The notes under the pieces: generated by a model
The model's database searches: none
Told to the model about the DNA's origin: nothing
The model's input: only the letters and a program-made list of their open reading frames with translations
From: Prevotella sp.
Lineage (GTDB): Bacteria; Bacteroidota; Bacteroidia; Bacteroidales; Bacteroidaceae
Assembly: GCA_017417465.1 (NCBI GenBank)
Contig: JAFPZD010000265.1
Location: forward strand, 1-57,250
Length of the DNA: 57,250 nt
Direction: 5' to 3'
Position numbers and translations under genes: made by a program
In this document: one piece after another, positions 33,710-42,897 of the stretch
Layout of the letters: each line of letters starts with the position of its first letter
Position numbering within the stretch: the first letter of the stretch is position 1

Positions 33710-36700
33710 ATGACAAGTGCAAGTTTGAGCAAATCACAGTATGGCATCTATGCCGAGTGTGTAGGACACAATGGTGAAGTGTGCTACAATCTACCTTATT
33801 TATATATCTTGGATAGAAGCCTGGACGGTGAACGCCTCCGTCAGGCAGTCATGACAGCAGTCAAGGCACATCCGACACTGTTCACCCGCATCGTCCTGAA
33901 CGATGACGGAGAACCGCTGCAAACCATCGATGAGACTGAGACGTTTGAATTGGAAATAGAAGACGTTGAAGGAATCGAGGATGACGTTAAGAACGCCCGG
34001 TTCTCGGAGCTGAATGCTCGGCTAAGGCTTGTCGTGCCCTTCGAGGTGTTCCCGACGGAAAACCGTCGGGCACAGCGGCAAACTCCTAACTCGTCCCTCC
34101 TAACTCCTAACTCGTCCCGGCTGTTCCATATTCGGCTGCTGCGCGATGCCAGTCACTATTATCTGTTCATTGACTATCATCACATCATTGTTGATGGGAC
34201 GTCGATGCAACTGATGCTTGGCGATATCGACAAGGCATATCATGGAGAAACGCTCGACGAGGAGCTGATAAGCATGGCTGAGGTCGCTGACAAGGAGCGT
34301 GAGGAGCGGCAGACAGCAGCCTTCGAAGTGGCAAAGCAATGGTATGGTCAGAACTTTGACTGCGGCGATTGTTTTACCCAGCTGCTGCCCGACCTTGAAA
34401 CAGACGGACGTGCCGAGGCCGCCATGACGCGCTCCCTGCAGGTTAGCCTTGATGCCGTCGAAGTTTTTTGCAAGCGCCATGGCATTTTCAAGAGCACGTT
34501 GTTCACCTCGGCATACGCATTCCTGCTGGCCAAATACAACAACGAGCAGGAATCGCTCTTCACGACGGTGTATAATGGTCGAAAGGACAAGCAGTTGGCC
34601 CGCACGCTGGGAATGTTTGTGAAGACACTGCCCGTGTATGCCAAGTTCGATAATGACACCACCGTGATCGACTTCCTCCGTGCCGGACAGCAGCAGATGA
34701 GTGGCTGTCGTGAGCACGACATCTATTCGTTCACCGACCTGATGGAGGATCTGAAGCTGCAGTCGAACTCGATGTTCGCCTGGCATGCCAATCTCTTTGC
34801 TGATGACAAGATGGGCGACAAGCCGATGAAGGCTGTTCGCATTGGCAACAGCACCCTTGACGCCTCGCTCTATCTGAAAGCCTTTATCCGCGACGGACGC
34901 TGTCAAGTGAAGGCCGAGTACAACGCGAATGAGTATTCCGAGGTGCTGATTGCCGAGTATCGGGGGTGCGGGGGTGCGGGGGTACGAGGTCAGGAGTTCC
35001 TGCGCGATGTTGACATTGCCACTACCTCGCAGGTGGAAATGCTCGACAGCTTTAACCAGACCGACGTGGATTACGACGACACGCAAACCATCGTCTCGCT
35101 GTTCTGCCAGCAGGCTAAGGCTACGCCTGACAATATCGCGGTGGTCTATAAGGATAAGCGGTACACCTATAAAGAAGTGGATGAGATCAGCGACCGCATC
35201 GCCTCATGCATTTGCGGCTTGCTCAAGGGTGGTTACCGTGGGGTGGCGGGTCTTCCCAACGGAGAAGCGCCGGGCACGGCGGCGGATCTTCCCGACGGAG
35301 AAGCGCCGGGCACGGCGGTGGTTTCGGTCTTGATTCCGCGCTGCGAGTGGATGGCCATCGCGTCACTTGGCGTGCTGAAGGCTGGCTGCGCCTACCAACC
35401 GCTTGATCCCAGCTATCCGAAGGAGCGCCTGAACTTCATGATGAAGGATGCCAATGCGAAGCTGCTGATTGCTGATGAGGAGCTTCGCCCCATCGTTGAT
35501 GAGTATCAGGGAGATGTGTTGCTGACGAAGGACTTGATGGGGTTGAGGAATGGTGAAAATGAGGAGTTGAGGAGATGTGGAGTTGAGGAGTTGCGGCGTG
35601 TAAGTCTCAAGCCCCAAGACCTTTTCATCCTTCTCTACACCTCTGGCTCTACGGGCATACCGAAGGGGTGCCAGCTGACACATGGCAACTTGGTGGCATT
35701 CTGCCATTGGTATCAGCGCTTCTACAGCCTGCAGCCAGTGCACAACGTGGCTGCCTACGCCAGCTACGGTTTCGATGCCTGTATGATGGACCTGTATCCG
35801 GCTTTGACTTGTGGTGCCACCGTGCATATCATCCCCGAGGAGCTGCGTCTGGACCTCATCGCCCTCAACGACTACTTTGAGCGAAGCCATATCACCCACT
35901 CGTTTATGACCACACAGGTGGGCTATCAGTTCGCTTCAAATATTGAGAATCACTCGCTGCTGTATCTCTCTACCGGTGGCGAGAAGCTGGCATCGCTCAT
36001 GCCACCCACAGGCTATAAGTTCTACAATGTGTATGGACCTACCGAGTGTACCATTTTCACCACTACTTATCTGGTTGACAGGAAGCTGAAGGACATCCCC
36101 ATCGGTTGCCCGCTCGACAACATGCGCCTCTATATCGTTGACCCGCAGGGCCATCGTCTGCCTGTAGGTGCCGCAGGCGAGCTCTGGGTCAGCGGACCAC
36201 AAGTGAGCCGTGGCTACCTGAACCGTCCCGAAAAGACGACGGAGGTGTATATTGATAACCCGTTCGTTGACCATGATGGCGCAGCCCAAATCGTAAATCG
36301 TAAATTGTCAAATCGTAAATATCAACGCGTTTACCGCACCGGTGACATCGTCCGCTACCTGCCCGATGGCAACATCCAGTTTGTTGGACGCCGCGACGGA
36401 CAGGTGAAGATTCGTGGCTTCCGCATCGAACTGAAAGAGGTGGAGGCCGTCATCCGTGAGTTCCCTGGCATTAAGGACGCTACCGTGCAGGCTTTTGACG
36501 AGGAGGGTGGCAATGGCAAGTTCATTGCAGCCTACATCGTGGCTGACGAGCAGATTGACATTGAGGCACTTGACAATTTCATTCTCGACCAAAAGCCGCC
36601 TTACATGGTGCCTGCCGTGACCATGCAGATAGAACGCATCCCGCTCAACCAAAACCAGAAGGTGAACAAGAAAGCCCTGCCGAAACCCGAGAGAAGCGAA

Positions 36701-39700
36701 AAGCACAAAGCGCAAAGTGAAAAGATAGCCGCACCCCTCAACGTGCTGGAGAAGGCGTTGCACGAGATGATAGCAGGCATTGTGAACAATAGCGATTTCG
36801 ACATCACAACCGTTCTGGGCTATGTGGGCCTGACCTCTATCTCAGCCATCCGTCTGGCCGTGATGGTAAACAAGCGTTTTGGCGTAACCCTCGACTCAAG
36901 AGCCTTGGTGAAGGAGGGCACCGTCCAGAGCATCGAGAACGAGATACTGAAACAGATGCTCATTGACCATTCTTCCATTGACCATTCACCATTGACCATT
37001 GACCATTCTGCTTCGCCCAAGGATGCGGCAGCCAATAATGGTCAATGTTCAATGATCAATGTTCAATGTCCAACGGACAATGTTCAATTAAGCTACGCTC
37101 AGACAGGCGTCTATTTCGAGTGCCTGAAGAATCCTACGTCCACCATCTACAACATCCCGTATTTGCTTACTTTCCCGGCAGGAACTGATGCCGGTCGGTT
37201 GGCTGATGCTGTGAAGGACGTGGTGGCGTGTCATTCTGAGCTGAGTGTGCATTTCTCAGCAGAAGGCGACGCCATTGTGCAGACCACCAAGGACAGCGTG
37301 CCCGTGGAGGTCCCTGTGAGCGAGATGAGCATGGAGGAGCTGGCTACTTACAAGAATGAGTTCGTGCAGCCATTCAACCTTCAGAAAGCACCGCTCTACC
37401 GTTTTGAAGTGGTCAAGACCGACGGTGGCGTGACACTCCTGATGGACGTGCATCATTTGGTGTTTGATGGTGGATCTGCCGACTTGTTCATTCGTCACCT
37501 TTGCAGTGTTCTCGAGGGTGCTGATGTCAAGAGCGAGGACTACACTTACTTCGACTTTGTGACCGACCAGCAGAAGGCCGAGACGTCGGCAACGTTCCAG
37601 GCTTCACAGCAGTTCTTTGCCGAGCGTCTGCAGACTTGCGAGGGTGCCAGCGAGATACCTGCCGACCTGCCAAAGACCGACCAGCAGGGCTACGTTGGTG
37701 AGGCTGTCGTAGAGGTCGACCAGACACGCGTTTCTGCTTTTTGCCGTCAGCAGCAGATCACCCCTGCTCACCTGTTCCTGGCCGCCACGGCCTACGTAGT
37801 GTCCCGCTATACGAACAGCAGGGAGGTTTATCTCAGCACGGTGAGCAGCGGTCGCTCGAACCTGAAGATTGCCGACACTGTGGGCATGTTTGTCAATACC
37901 TTGGCCTTGGGTCTTAGCATTGACGATGTGACTGTCGGTGAGTTCTTGCAGCAGGCTGGTAATACGTTTGATGAGACGTTGCGCCATGAGGACTATCCCT
38001 TTGCCCGCATCGCCTCCGACTATGGCTTCAAGCCAGCTATTGCCTACGCCTATCAAGTAGGTGTGTTGTCGGAATACAAGGTGAACGGCCAGACCATTGG
38101 TCAGGAGCTGCTGGAGTTGAATGTCCCTAAGTTCAAAATCAATATCAAGATAGAGTCGCGCGGCGTTGTGGTTCAGTATGACGATGCCGTTTACTCCCAC
38201 GCTTTGGGAGAGTCGCTGGCAGAGAGCATTGTTACCGTTGTTGAGCGCATGATGGCACAGCCAGACATGAAGGTGCGCCGTCTGTCGATTGTCAGCAAGC
38301 ATCAGGAAGAAGCGTTGGGCCATTTGCGCCAGACGGCTACTGGCGATGCTCCCTTCCGGTTCTTCCACGAGTGTATCAGCCACTTTGCCCAGACGCAACC
38401 AGCCCATGAAGCGCTTGTTGCCATCGACGCGAAGTTTACCTACAAGGAGATGGACGAGGCGACAAACCGCATTGCCAACGCGCTGCGTGAGCGTGGCGTG
38501 AAGCCCCGTGACCGTGTGGCCTTGCTCCTGCCGCGCACCAGTCGGCTCATTCTCTCGCTCTTCGGCGTGCTGAAGTGCGGTGCTGCCTACATTCCCTGCG
38601 ATCCGGACTATCCTGCCGACCGCGTGAAACTGATACTTGAGGACAGCGAAGCCCGCTTTATCATTGGACCCACGCCTCAGCCCATCGCTGAGAAAGAGGG
38701 GAGCGCGTACGCGATACCCGCTGAGAAATGGATTGATGTCGAAACGCTTTTAGCCTCAGAAGTGACCACTCCCGTCTCTTTGGGAGATGACTTTAGTGGC
38801 GAGGAACTGGCGTACCTTATCTACACCTCTGGCTCTACAGGTCGTCCGAAGGGCGTGATGCTGCGTCATGCAGGTATCTGCAACTATCTATACGGTCATC
38901 CTGCCAATGTCTTTGCCAATGGTGTGCTGACCGATGCCGACCGTATTCTCAGTGTGACGACAATCTCGTTCGATGCTGCCCTGCAGGACATCGGCATGGC
39001 CTTCTTCAATGGCAAGACGCTGATTCTCGCCACCGAAGAGCAGGCCAACAATCCGCTTGACTTGTCCCGACTCATTCAGGAGCAACATATTAATATGGTG
39101 TCAGGAACACCCTCGCGGTGGCAGACCTGGTTGACCAGCGATGACTTCTGCAAGGCCATCAGTCAGGTGAAAATCTGTCGTGCGGGTGGTGAGAAGTTCA
39201 GCGATGCCCTTCTGCAGCAGATGCGCAGCGTCACCAAGGCTCGCATCTTCAATTGCTACGGCCCGACGGAGATCACCGTTGCATCGAACAATGCTGAACT
39301 GACCCATGCCACGTTTGTTACTGTCGGCAAACCGCAGTTGAATGTCAAGGAGTTCATTGTCGATGCCGATGGAAACGAACTGCCTGTCGGCGTCGTTGGC
39401 GAATTGTATATCGGAGGCCGAGGGGTGGCTCGTGGCTACAATAACCTTGACGAGATGACCCGTGAGCGCTTCATCGACTACAACCCGTGTGCAAAATCAT
39501 CCAACAGTCAGTCCATAAGGGTCTATAAGTCGGGCGACTATGCCAAGTGGCTCCCCGATGGCAATGTCGTCATCCTTGGTCGTACTGACCACCAGATAAA
39601 GTTGCGTGGCCTGCGTATCGAGCTGGGTGAAATAGAGAATGTGATGCTGTCTGTGGAGGGTATGAAGAAGGTGGTCATTATGATTCGCAAGCTGAACGAG

Positions 39701-41383
39701 AAGGAACACCTCTGCGCCTACTACACCGCAGACCGTGAGATCGCGCCAGATGCCCTGAAGGCTGAAATCTCGAAGCGACTGACGCAGTATATGGTGCCTA
39801 CGGCCTACCTGCAACTGCCGGAAATGCCGATGACGCCCAATGGCAAGACGGATGTGAAGGCGCTGCCCGAGCCGCAGCTCGCCGTGACGTCAGCCTACGA
39901 GGAGCCTGCCAACGACACCGAGCGCACGTTCTGCGACATCTTCGCCGGCATCCTGCAGATGGATCGTGTGGGTGCAACGGATAACTTCTTCGAACTTGGT
40001 GGCACCAGCCTCGTCGTAACTCGTGTCATCATCGAGGCCGACAAGGCCGGACTACACGTGGCCTATGGCGATGTCTTTGCCAATCCGACGCCCCGCCAAC
40101 TCGCCACACTCATCACTGGCTCTTCAGCCGCTGAGGGCTCGTCCGTCGACGAGGTCAGTGGCTATGACTACACCGCCATCAACAACCTTCTCCAGCACAA
40201 CACCCTCGACAACTTCCGCCAGGGTGAGCGCCAGGCTTTAGGCAACGTGCTGCTTACTGGAGCTACTGGCTATCTCGGCATTCATATCTTACGCGAACTG
40301 ATTGACTCGGATGCGCCCCATATCTACTGTCTCGTTCGCAGCAAGACACCAGAGAAGGCTGAGAGCCGTCTGCGCACGCTCCTTTTCTACTATTTTGCCG
40401 ATTCCTTCAAGTCGCTTTTCGGCACGCGTTTGCATGTTATCCTTGGCGATGTCACCAACGACCTTTGTGCCGCGTGTGGCGATACCATTGCCCACAGCAT
40501 CAACACCGTCTTCAACTGCGCTGCCATCGTGAAGCACTTCAGCGAGGGCACTGAAATTGAAGACGTGAATATTGGTGGCGCTCGGCGCTGTGTGGAACTG
40601 TGTATCAAGACTGGTGCAAAGCTCGTGCATATCTCTACTGCCAGCACCCGCGGACTGTGGACTGAGCAAATAGTAAATAGTAAAATGTCGGATAGTAAAT
40701 TGTCCAATAGTAAATCCCTTGATGTTTTCACTGAGCAGCGTTTGTATATGGGCCAGTACCTCGGCAATAAGTACATCTACTCGAAGTTCATGGCCGAACG
40801 GCTCATCCTCGATGCTGTTGCCCTGCACGGACTGAGTGCGAAGATTATGCGTGTGGGCAACCTCGCTGCCCGTTCGACCGATGGTGAGTTCCAGGCAAAC
40901 TTCTCCACCAACTCCTTCATGGGCCGTATCAAGGTTTACAACATGTTGGGCTGCTGTCCTTACGCCATGCGCAATAAACGCGTGGAGTTCTCGCCCATCA
41001 ACGAGGTGGCATGTGCCATCGTGCTCCTTGCCACCACACCCAAGGCGTGTACCGTGTTCCATCCGTACAACATCCACGGACAGTTCCTTGGCGACGTGCT
41101 CATGGGCCTCAGTGCCGTCACCGGTGGTATTCGATTTGTCGAACAGGAGGACTTTGCTGCCGCTATGGAAGCAGCTAAGGACGATCCGCAGAAAGCTCGT
41201 CAGATGGCCTCGCTGCTGGCCTATCAGGACATGGCACATGGCCAGAAGACCACCGACGTTGAGCGCGACAACGACTACACCACACAGGTGCTCTATCGTC
41301 TTGGTTTCTCCTGGTCACCCACTTCGTGGGACTATGTCGAACGCATGCTGACTGCCTTGGGCGGCTTTGGCTTCTTTGAATAG
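33710..41383 (+). CDS. Two-module nonribosomal peptide synthetase C-A-T-C-A-T-R
   Basis: A 2557-aa synthetase; I place the start at ATG 33710 (MTSASLSKSQYGIY), as the open frame before it covers the barrel gene end and a spacer repeat. Domains: C1 (about 1-430; HHIIVDG at 157), A1 (455-960; YTSGSTGIPKG about 643), T1 (1000-1075; Ser 1043 in GLTSIS), C2 (1110-1520; HHLVFDG at 1248), A2 (1540-2045; YTSGSTGRPKG about 1705), T2 (2060-2135; Ser 2100 in GGTSL), terminal NAD(P)H thioester reductase R (2180-2557; GATGYLG, YIYSK at 2355). By-eye specificity codes are D-A-M-F-L-T-V-I-F-K (A1) and D-A-Q-S-C-A-C-V-A-K (A2); I do not assign substrates. Reductive release should give an aldehyde or alcohol; the N-terminal C domain may N-acylate the first residue. 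At least seven short repeats or palindromes are inserted in frame. No phosphopantetheinyl transferase is in the window. Confidence 0.95.
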   Translation: MTSASLSKSQYGIYAECVGHNGEVCYNLPYLYILDRSLDGERLRQAVMTAVKAHPTLFTRIVLNDDGEPLQTIDETETFELEIEDVEGIEDDVKNARFSELNARLRLVVPFEVFPTENRRAQRQTPNSSLLTPNSSRLFHIRLLRDASHYYLFIDYHHIIVDGTSMQLMLGDIDKAYHGETLDEELISMAEVADKEREERQTAAFEVAKQWYGQNFDCGDCFTQLLPDLETDGRAEAAMTRSLQVSLDAVEVFCKRHGIFKSTLFTSAYAFLLAKYNNEQESLFTTVYNGRKDKQLARTLGMFVKTLPVYAKFDNDTTVIDFLRAGQQQMSGCREHDIYSFTDLMEDLKLQSNSMFAWHANLFADDKMGDKPMKAVRIGNSTLDASLYLKAFIRDGRCQVKAEYNANEYSEVLIAEYRGCGGAGVRGQEFLRDVDIATTSQVEMLDSFNQTDVDYDDTQTIVSLFCQQAKATPDNIAVVYKDKRYTYKEVDEISDRIASCICGLLKGGYRGVAGLPNGEAPGTAADLPDGEAPGTAVVSVLIPRCEWMAIASLGVLKAGCAYQPLDPSYPKERLNFMMKDANAKLLIADEELRPIVDEYQGDVLLTKDLMGLRNGENEELRRCGVEELRRVSLKPQDLFILLYTSGSTGIPKGCQLTHGNLVAFCHWYQRFYSLQPVHNVAAYASYGFDACMMDLYPALTCGATVHIIPEELRLDLIALNDYFERSHITHSFMTTQVGYQFASNIENHSLLYLSTGGEKLASLMPPTGYKFYNVYGPTECTIFTTTYLVDRKLKDIPIGCPLDNMRLYIVDPQGHRLPVGAAGELWVSGPQVSRGYLNRPEKTTEVYIDNPFVDHDGAAQIVNRKLSNRKYQRVYRTGDIVRYLPDGNIQFVGRRDGQVKIRGFRIELKEVEAVIREFPGIKDATVQAFDEEGGNGKFIAAYIVADEQIDIEALDNFILDQKPPYMVPAVTMQIERIPLNQNQKVNKKALPKPERSEKHKAQSEKIAAPLNVLEKALHEMIAGIVNNSDFDITTVLGYVGLTSISAIRLAVMVNKRFGVTLDSRALVKEGTVQSIENEILKQMLIDHSSIDHSPLTIDHSASPKDAAANNGQCSMINVQCPTDNVQLSYAQTGVYFECLKNPTSTIYNIPYLLTFPAGTDAGRLADAVKDVVACHSELSVHFSAEGDAIVQTTKDSVPVEVPVSEMSMEELATYKNEFVQPFNLQKAPLYRFEVVKTDGGVTLLMDVHHLVFDGGSADLFIRHLCSVLEGADVKSEDYTYFDFVTDQQKAETSATFQASQQFFAERLQTCEGASEIPADLPKTDQQGYVGEAVVEVDQTRVSAFCRQQQITPAHLFLAATAYVVSRYTNSREVYLSTVSSGRSNLKIADTVGMFVNTLALGLSIDDVTVGEFLQQAGNTFDETLRHEDYPFARIASDYGFKPAIAYAYQVGVLSEYKVNGQTIGQELLELNVPKFKINIKIESRGVVVQYDDAVYSHALGESLAESIVTVVERMMAQPDMKVRRLSIVSKHQEEALGHLRQTATGDAPFRFFHECISHFAQTQPAHEALVAIDAKFTYKEMDEATNRIANALRERGVKPRDRVALLLPRTSRLILSLFGVLKCGAAYIPCDPDYPADRVKLILEDSEARFIIGPTPQPIAEKEGSAYAIPAEKWIDVETLLASEVTTPVSLGDDFSGEELAYLIYTSGSTGRPKGVMLRHAGICNYLYGHPANVFANGVLTDADRILSVTTISFDAALQDIGMAFFNGKTLILATEEQANNPLDLSRLIQEQHINMVSGTPSRWQTWLTSDDFCKAISQVKICRAGGEKFSDALLQQMRSVTKARIFNCYGPTEITVASNNAELTHATFVTVGKPQLNVKEFIVDADGNELPVGVVGELYIGGRGVARGYNNLDEMTRERFIDYNPCAKSSNSQSIRVYKSGDYAKWLPDGNVVILGRTDHQIKLRGLRIELGEIENVMLSVEGMKKVVIMIRKLNEKEHLCAYYTADREIAPDALKAEISKRLTQYMVPTAYLQLPEMPMTPNGKTDVKALPEPQLAVTSAYEEPANDTERTFCDIFAGILQMDRVGATDNFFELGGTSLVVTRVIIEADKAGLHVAYGDVFANPTPRQLATLITGSSAAEGSSVDEVSGYDYTAINNLLQHNTLDNFRQGERQALGNVLLTGATGYLGIHILRELIDSDAPHIYCLVRSKTPEKAESRLRTLLFYYFADSFKSLFGTRLHVILGDVTNDLCAACGDTIAHSINTVFNCAAIVKHFSEGTEIEDVNIGGARRCVELCIKTGAKLVHISTASTRGLWTEQIVNSKMSDSKLSNSKSLDVFTEQRLYMGQYLGNKYIYSKFMAERLILDAVALHGLSAKIMRVGNLAARSTDGEFQANFSTNSFMGRIKVYNMLGCCPYAMRNKRVEFSPINEVACAIVLLATTPKACTVFHPYNIHGQFLGDVLMGLSAVTGGIRFVEQEDFAAAMEAAKDDPQKARQMASLLAYQDMAHGQKTTDVERDNDYTTQVLYRLGFSWSPTSWDYVERMLTALGGFGFFE
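34047..34119. repeat. Palindrome plus heptamers inside C1 of the NRPS
   Basis: CCCGACGG (34051-34058), AAAA, CCGTCGGG (34063-34070), followed by AACTCCT/AACTCGT heptamers up to 34119. They encode about 23 residues in place of the short loop before the strand RLFHIRLL of the condensation domain. Confidence 0.85.
34961..34984 (+). repeat. 8-bp triple repeat in the C1-A1 linker
   Basis: CGGGGGTG twice, then CGGGGGTA; 24 bp, therefore exactly in frame (RGCGGAGV). Confidence 0.85.
35245..35313 (+). repeat. 36-bp tandem duplication of a REP-like unit inside A1
   Basis: Units 35245-35277 and 35281-35313 match at 31 of 33 positions and are 36 bp (12 codons) apart. They encode GLPNGEAPGTAA and DLPDGEAPGTAV. 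A third related copy lies at 34049-34079 (26 of 31 positions). Confidence 0.88.
35560..35596 (+). repeat. GAGTTGAG-type repeat inside A1
   Basis: Bases 35560-35590 are identical over 31 bp to 42801-42831 at the end of the MATE gene. They encode NEELRRCGVEELRR, an extra loop before the A3 motif. Confidence 0.88.
36288..36320 (+). repeat. AAATCGT heptamer repeat inside A1
   Basis: Bases 36293-36313 are identical over 21 bp to 32210-32230 in the spacer before the barrel gene. They encode IVNRKLSNRK between two conserved parts of the adenylation domain. Confidence 0.85.
36961..37088. repeat. Inverted heptamer repeats in the T1-C2 linker
   Basis: CATTGACCATT occurs four times (from 36961, 36976, 36990 and 36997); its reverse complement AATGGTCAATG lies at 37037-37047, followed by GTTCAAT units to 37088. 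The transcript could form a large hairpin; the protein reads as a Ser/His/Asn-rich linker. Confidence 0.85.
40667..40716 (+). repeat. ATAGTAA heptamer repeats inside the reductase domain
   Basis: Five or so units; CAAATAGTAAATAG at 40667-40680 also occurs at 32226-32239. They encode QIVNSKMSDSKLSNSKS after the STAST strand of the reductase. Confidence 0.8.
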
Positions 41384-41440
41384 AAGTCCCCCGATGTCTC
41401 CCTTTTGGGGGAGGGGAGTATTTGGATTTACACTAAGAAA

Positions 41441-42811
41441 ATGAAAGTAGATCATCGTCAGTCAAAAGTGAGCACGCCTCTCACAAATAGGGAGGGGCAG
41501 GGAAGTGGAGCAAGTCTGTTCTACAGTTACCTGTGGGCCTACGTACTGGTAGCACTCTCAGGATGTTTGGGGAACGTGGTCGATGGCATCATCGTGGGCA
41601 ATCTCATCAGTGCCGACGGTGTGAGTGCCATCAACTTGTCAAAGCCCGTCAACCAGTTTATCTTTACCCTCCACCTGCTTATCAATGCAGGTGCGGGTAT
41701 GCTGGTGGGCTATGCTTTGGGACAGAAAAACATCAGTCTCGCCCGTCGCTATTTCTCTTTCTCACTCTCGCTGAGCGTAGGGCTTGGGGTGCTGCTGGCC
41801 CTGTTCGGCGGCGTGCTTTTCCTTGATGAGACTACACGCCTGTTGTGTAACAACGAGCAGATTCTGCCTTTGGCCCGTGACTATATGCAGGTGCTGCTGC
41901 TGGGCAATCCTGCGTTCATCTTGATGTGGGGGCTCTCCGCGATGGTGGGTGTTGACGGACAGCCCAAGTTGGTGTCTTTGGCCGTTATTATCGACAATGC
42001 ACTAAACTTGTTCCTCGACATCGTTTTCATCCAGTGGCTCGGCTGGGGCATCACTGGTTCGTCAGCAGCCACGGTGGTAGGCCATCTGGTGGGTATCGCC
42101 ATCCTGCTGACACATTGGCGAAAGCCAGAGAACCGCAGGCTTCAATTGTCAATGGCCAACTATCAATTCTCAATTACCAGGAAGATCCTCTCCCAAGGTG
42201 CCCCGCTCGCTGTGGCCTCTATCAGCCTCACGCTTTTGCTCCTCTCTGCCAATAGAATCGTGCTCTCAACTCTGGGACAGGCCGGCATCTTCGCCTTTGC
42301 AGTCTGCATGAACCTCTTGCAGGTGTATAATCTCTTCCTCTCTGGCACTTGCCAGACCCTTCAGTCGTTGGGGGCCATCCAGGTGGGACGTCACGATGCC
42401 GAAGGCTTGCGACTTGTGCTGCGTAAGGCTTTCCGTTTCATTACCATTGCGATGGTTGTCACCTGTCTGTTCGTCTGGATAGACCCGCAGGCCATCGCCG
42501 CTTTGTTTGGTGCCAATAATCCGGATTATATCGCTGAGACCGATAGCGCCCTGCGTATCTTCGCCATCAGCTTCATCCCCTTCTGCTACATCTACGTGCT
42601 GATGATTGTCTACAAGTTGCATGGCCATCACCACATGGCTCTGTTCATCTCATTCGCCTTGTCGCTGACAGTCATTCCCGTGATGTGGCTCATTTCGCGA
42701 ACAGCCCCACAATTGTTGTGGTATAGCTATCTGATAGCCTATTTGGTGGAAGCTGTGCTGATTTTCCTCCTACACCGATGGCTTCGCATTCACTTTTTGT
42801 TGAGGAGTTGA
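41441..42811 (+). CDS. MATE-family efflux transporter
   Basis: A 456-aa inner-membrane exporter with about 12 membrane helices, starting at ATG 41441 after AAGAAA. Family features include the duplicated halves, NLISADGVSAINLSKPVN in the first loop and PAFILMWGLSAMVGVDGQPKL in the helix-4/5 region. MATE proteins export drugs or metabolites driven by H+ or Na+. The position 57 bases after the NRPS suggests product export or self-protection. A CAATTGTC-type repeat (42143-42178) lies in the loop before RKILSQGAP, and the last residues (LLRS) come from the GAGTTGAG spacer repeat. Confidence 0.9.
   Translation: MKVDHRQSKVSTPLTNREGQGSGASLFYSYLWAYVLVALSGCLGNVVDGIIVGNLISADGVSAINLSKPVNQFIFTLHLLINAGAGMLVGYALGQKNISLARRYFSFSLSLSVGLGVLLALFGGVLFLDETTRLLCNNEQILPLARDYMQVLLLGNPAFILMWGLSAMVGVDGQPKLVSLAVIIDNALNLFLDIVFIQWLGWGITGSSAATVVGHLVGIAILLTHWRKPENRRLQLSMANYQFSITRKILSQGAPLAVASISLTLLLLSANRIVLSTLGQAGIFAFAVCMNLLQVYNLFLSGTCQTLQSLGAIQVGRHDAEGLRLVLRKAFRFITIAMVVTCLFVWIDPQAIAALFGANNPDYIAETDSALRIFAISFIPFCYIYVLMIVYKLHGHHHMALFISFALSLTVIPVMWLISRTAPQLLWYSYLIAYLVEAVLIFLLHRWLRIHFLLRS
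42143..42178 (+). repeat. CAATTGTC/CAATTCTC repeat inside the MATE gene
   Basis: Imperfect 7-9 bp units encoding QLSMANYQFSIT in a cytoplasmic loop. Confidence 0.6.
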
Positions 42812-42846
42812 GGAGATGTGGAGTTGAGGAGATGTGGAGTTGAGGA
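42801..42846 (+). repeat. GAGTTGAG/GAGATGTG octamer repeat at the MATE gene end
   Basis: A 16-bp unit repeated about 2.5 times, covering the stop codon. 31 bp are identical to a stretch inside NRPS domain A1. Confidence 0.88.
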
Positions 42847-42897
42847 GGTAAAGTAGTAGAGTAGTAAAGTAGTAACAACAAAAAAACTTACGAATTG

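Noticed and set aside
33710-41383. NRPS as a pseudogene because of many inserts
   Set aside because: The frame is open over 7.6 kb, and all C, A, T and R signature motifs are intact, so it is probably functional.
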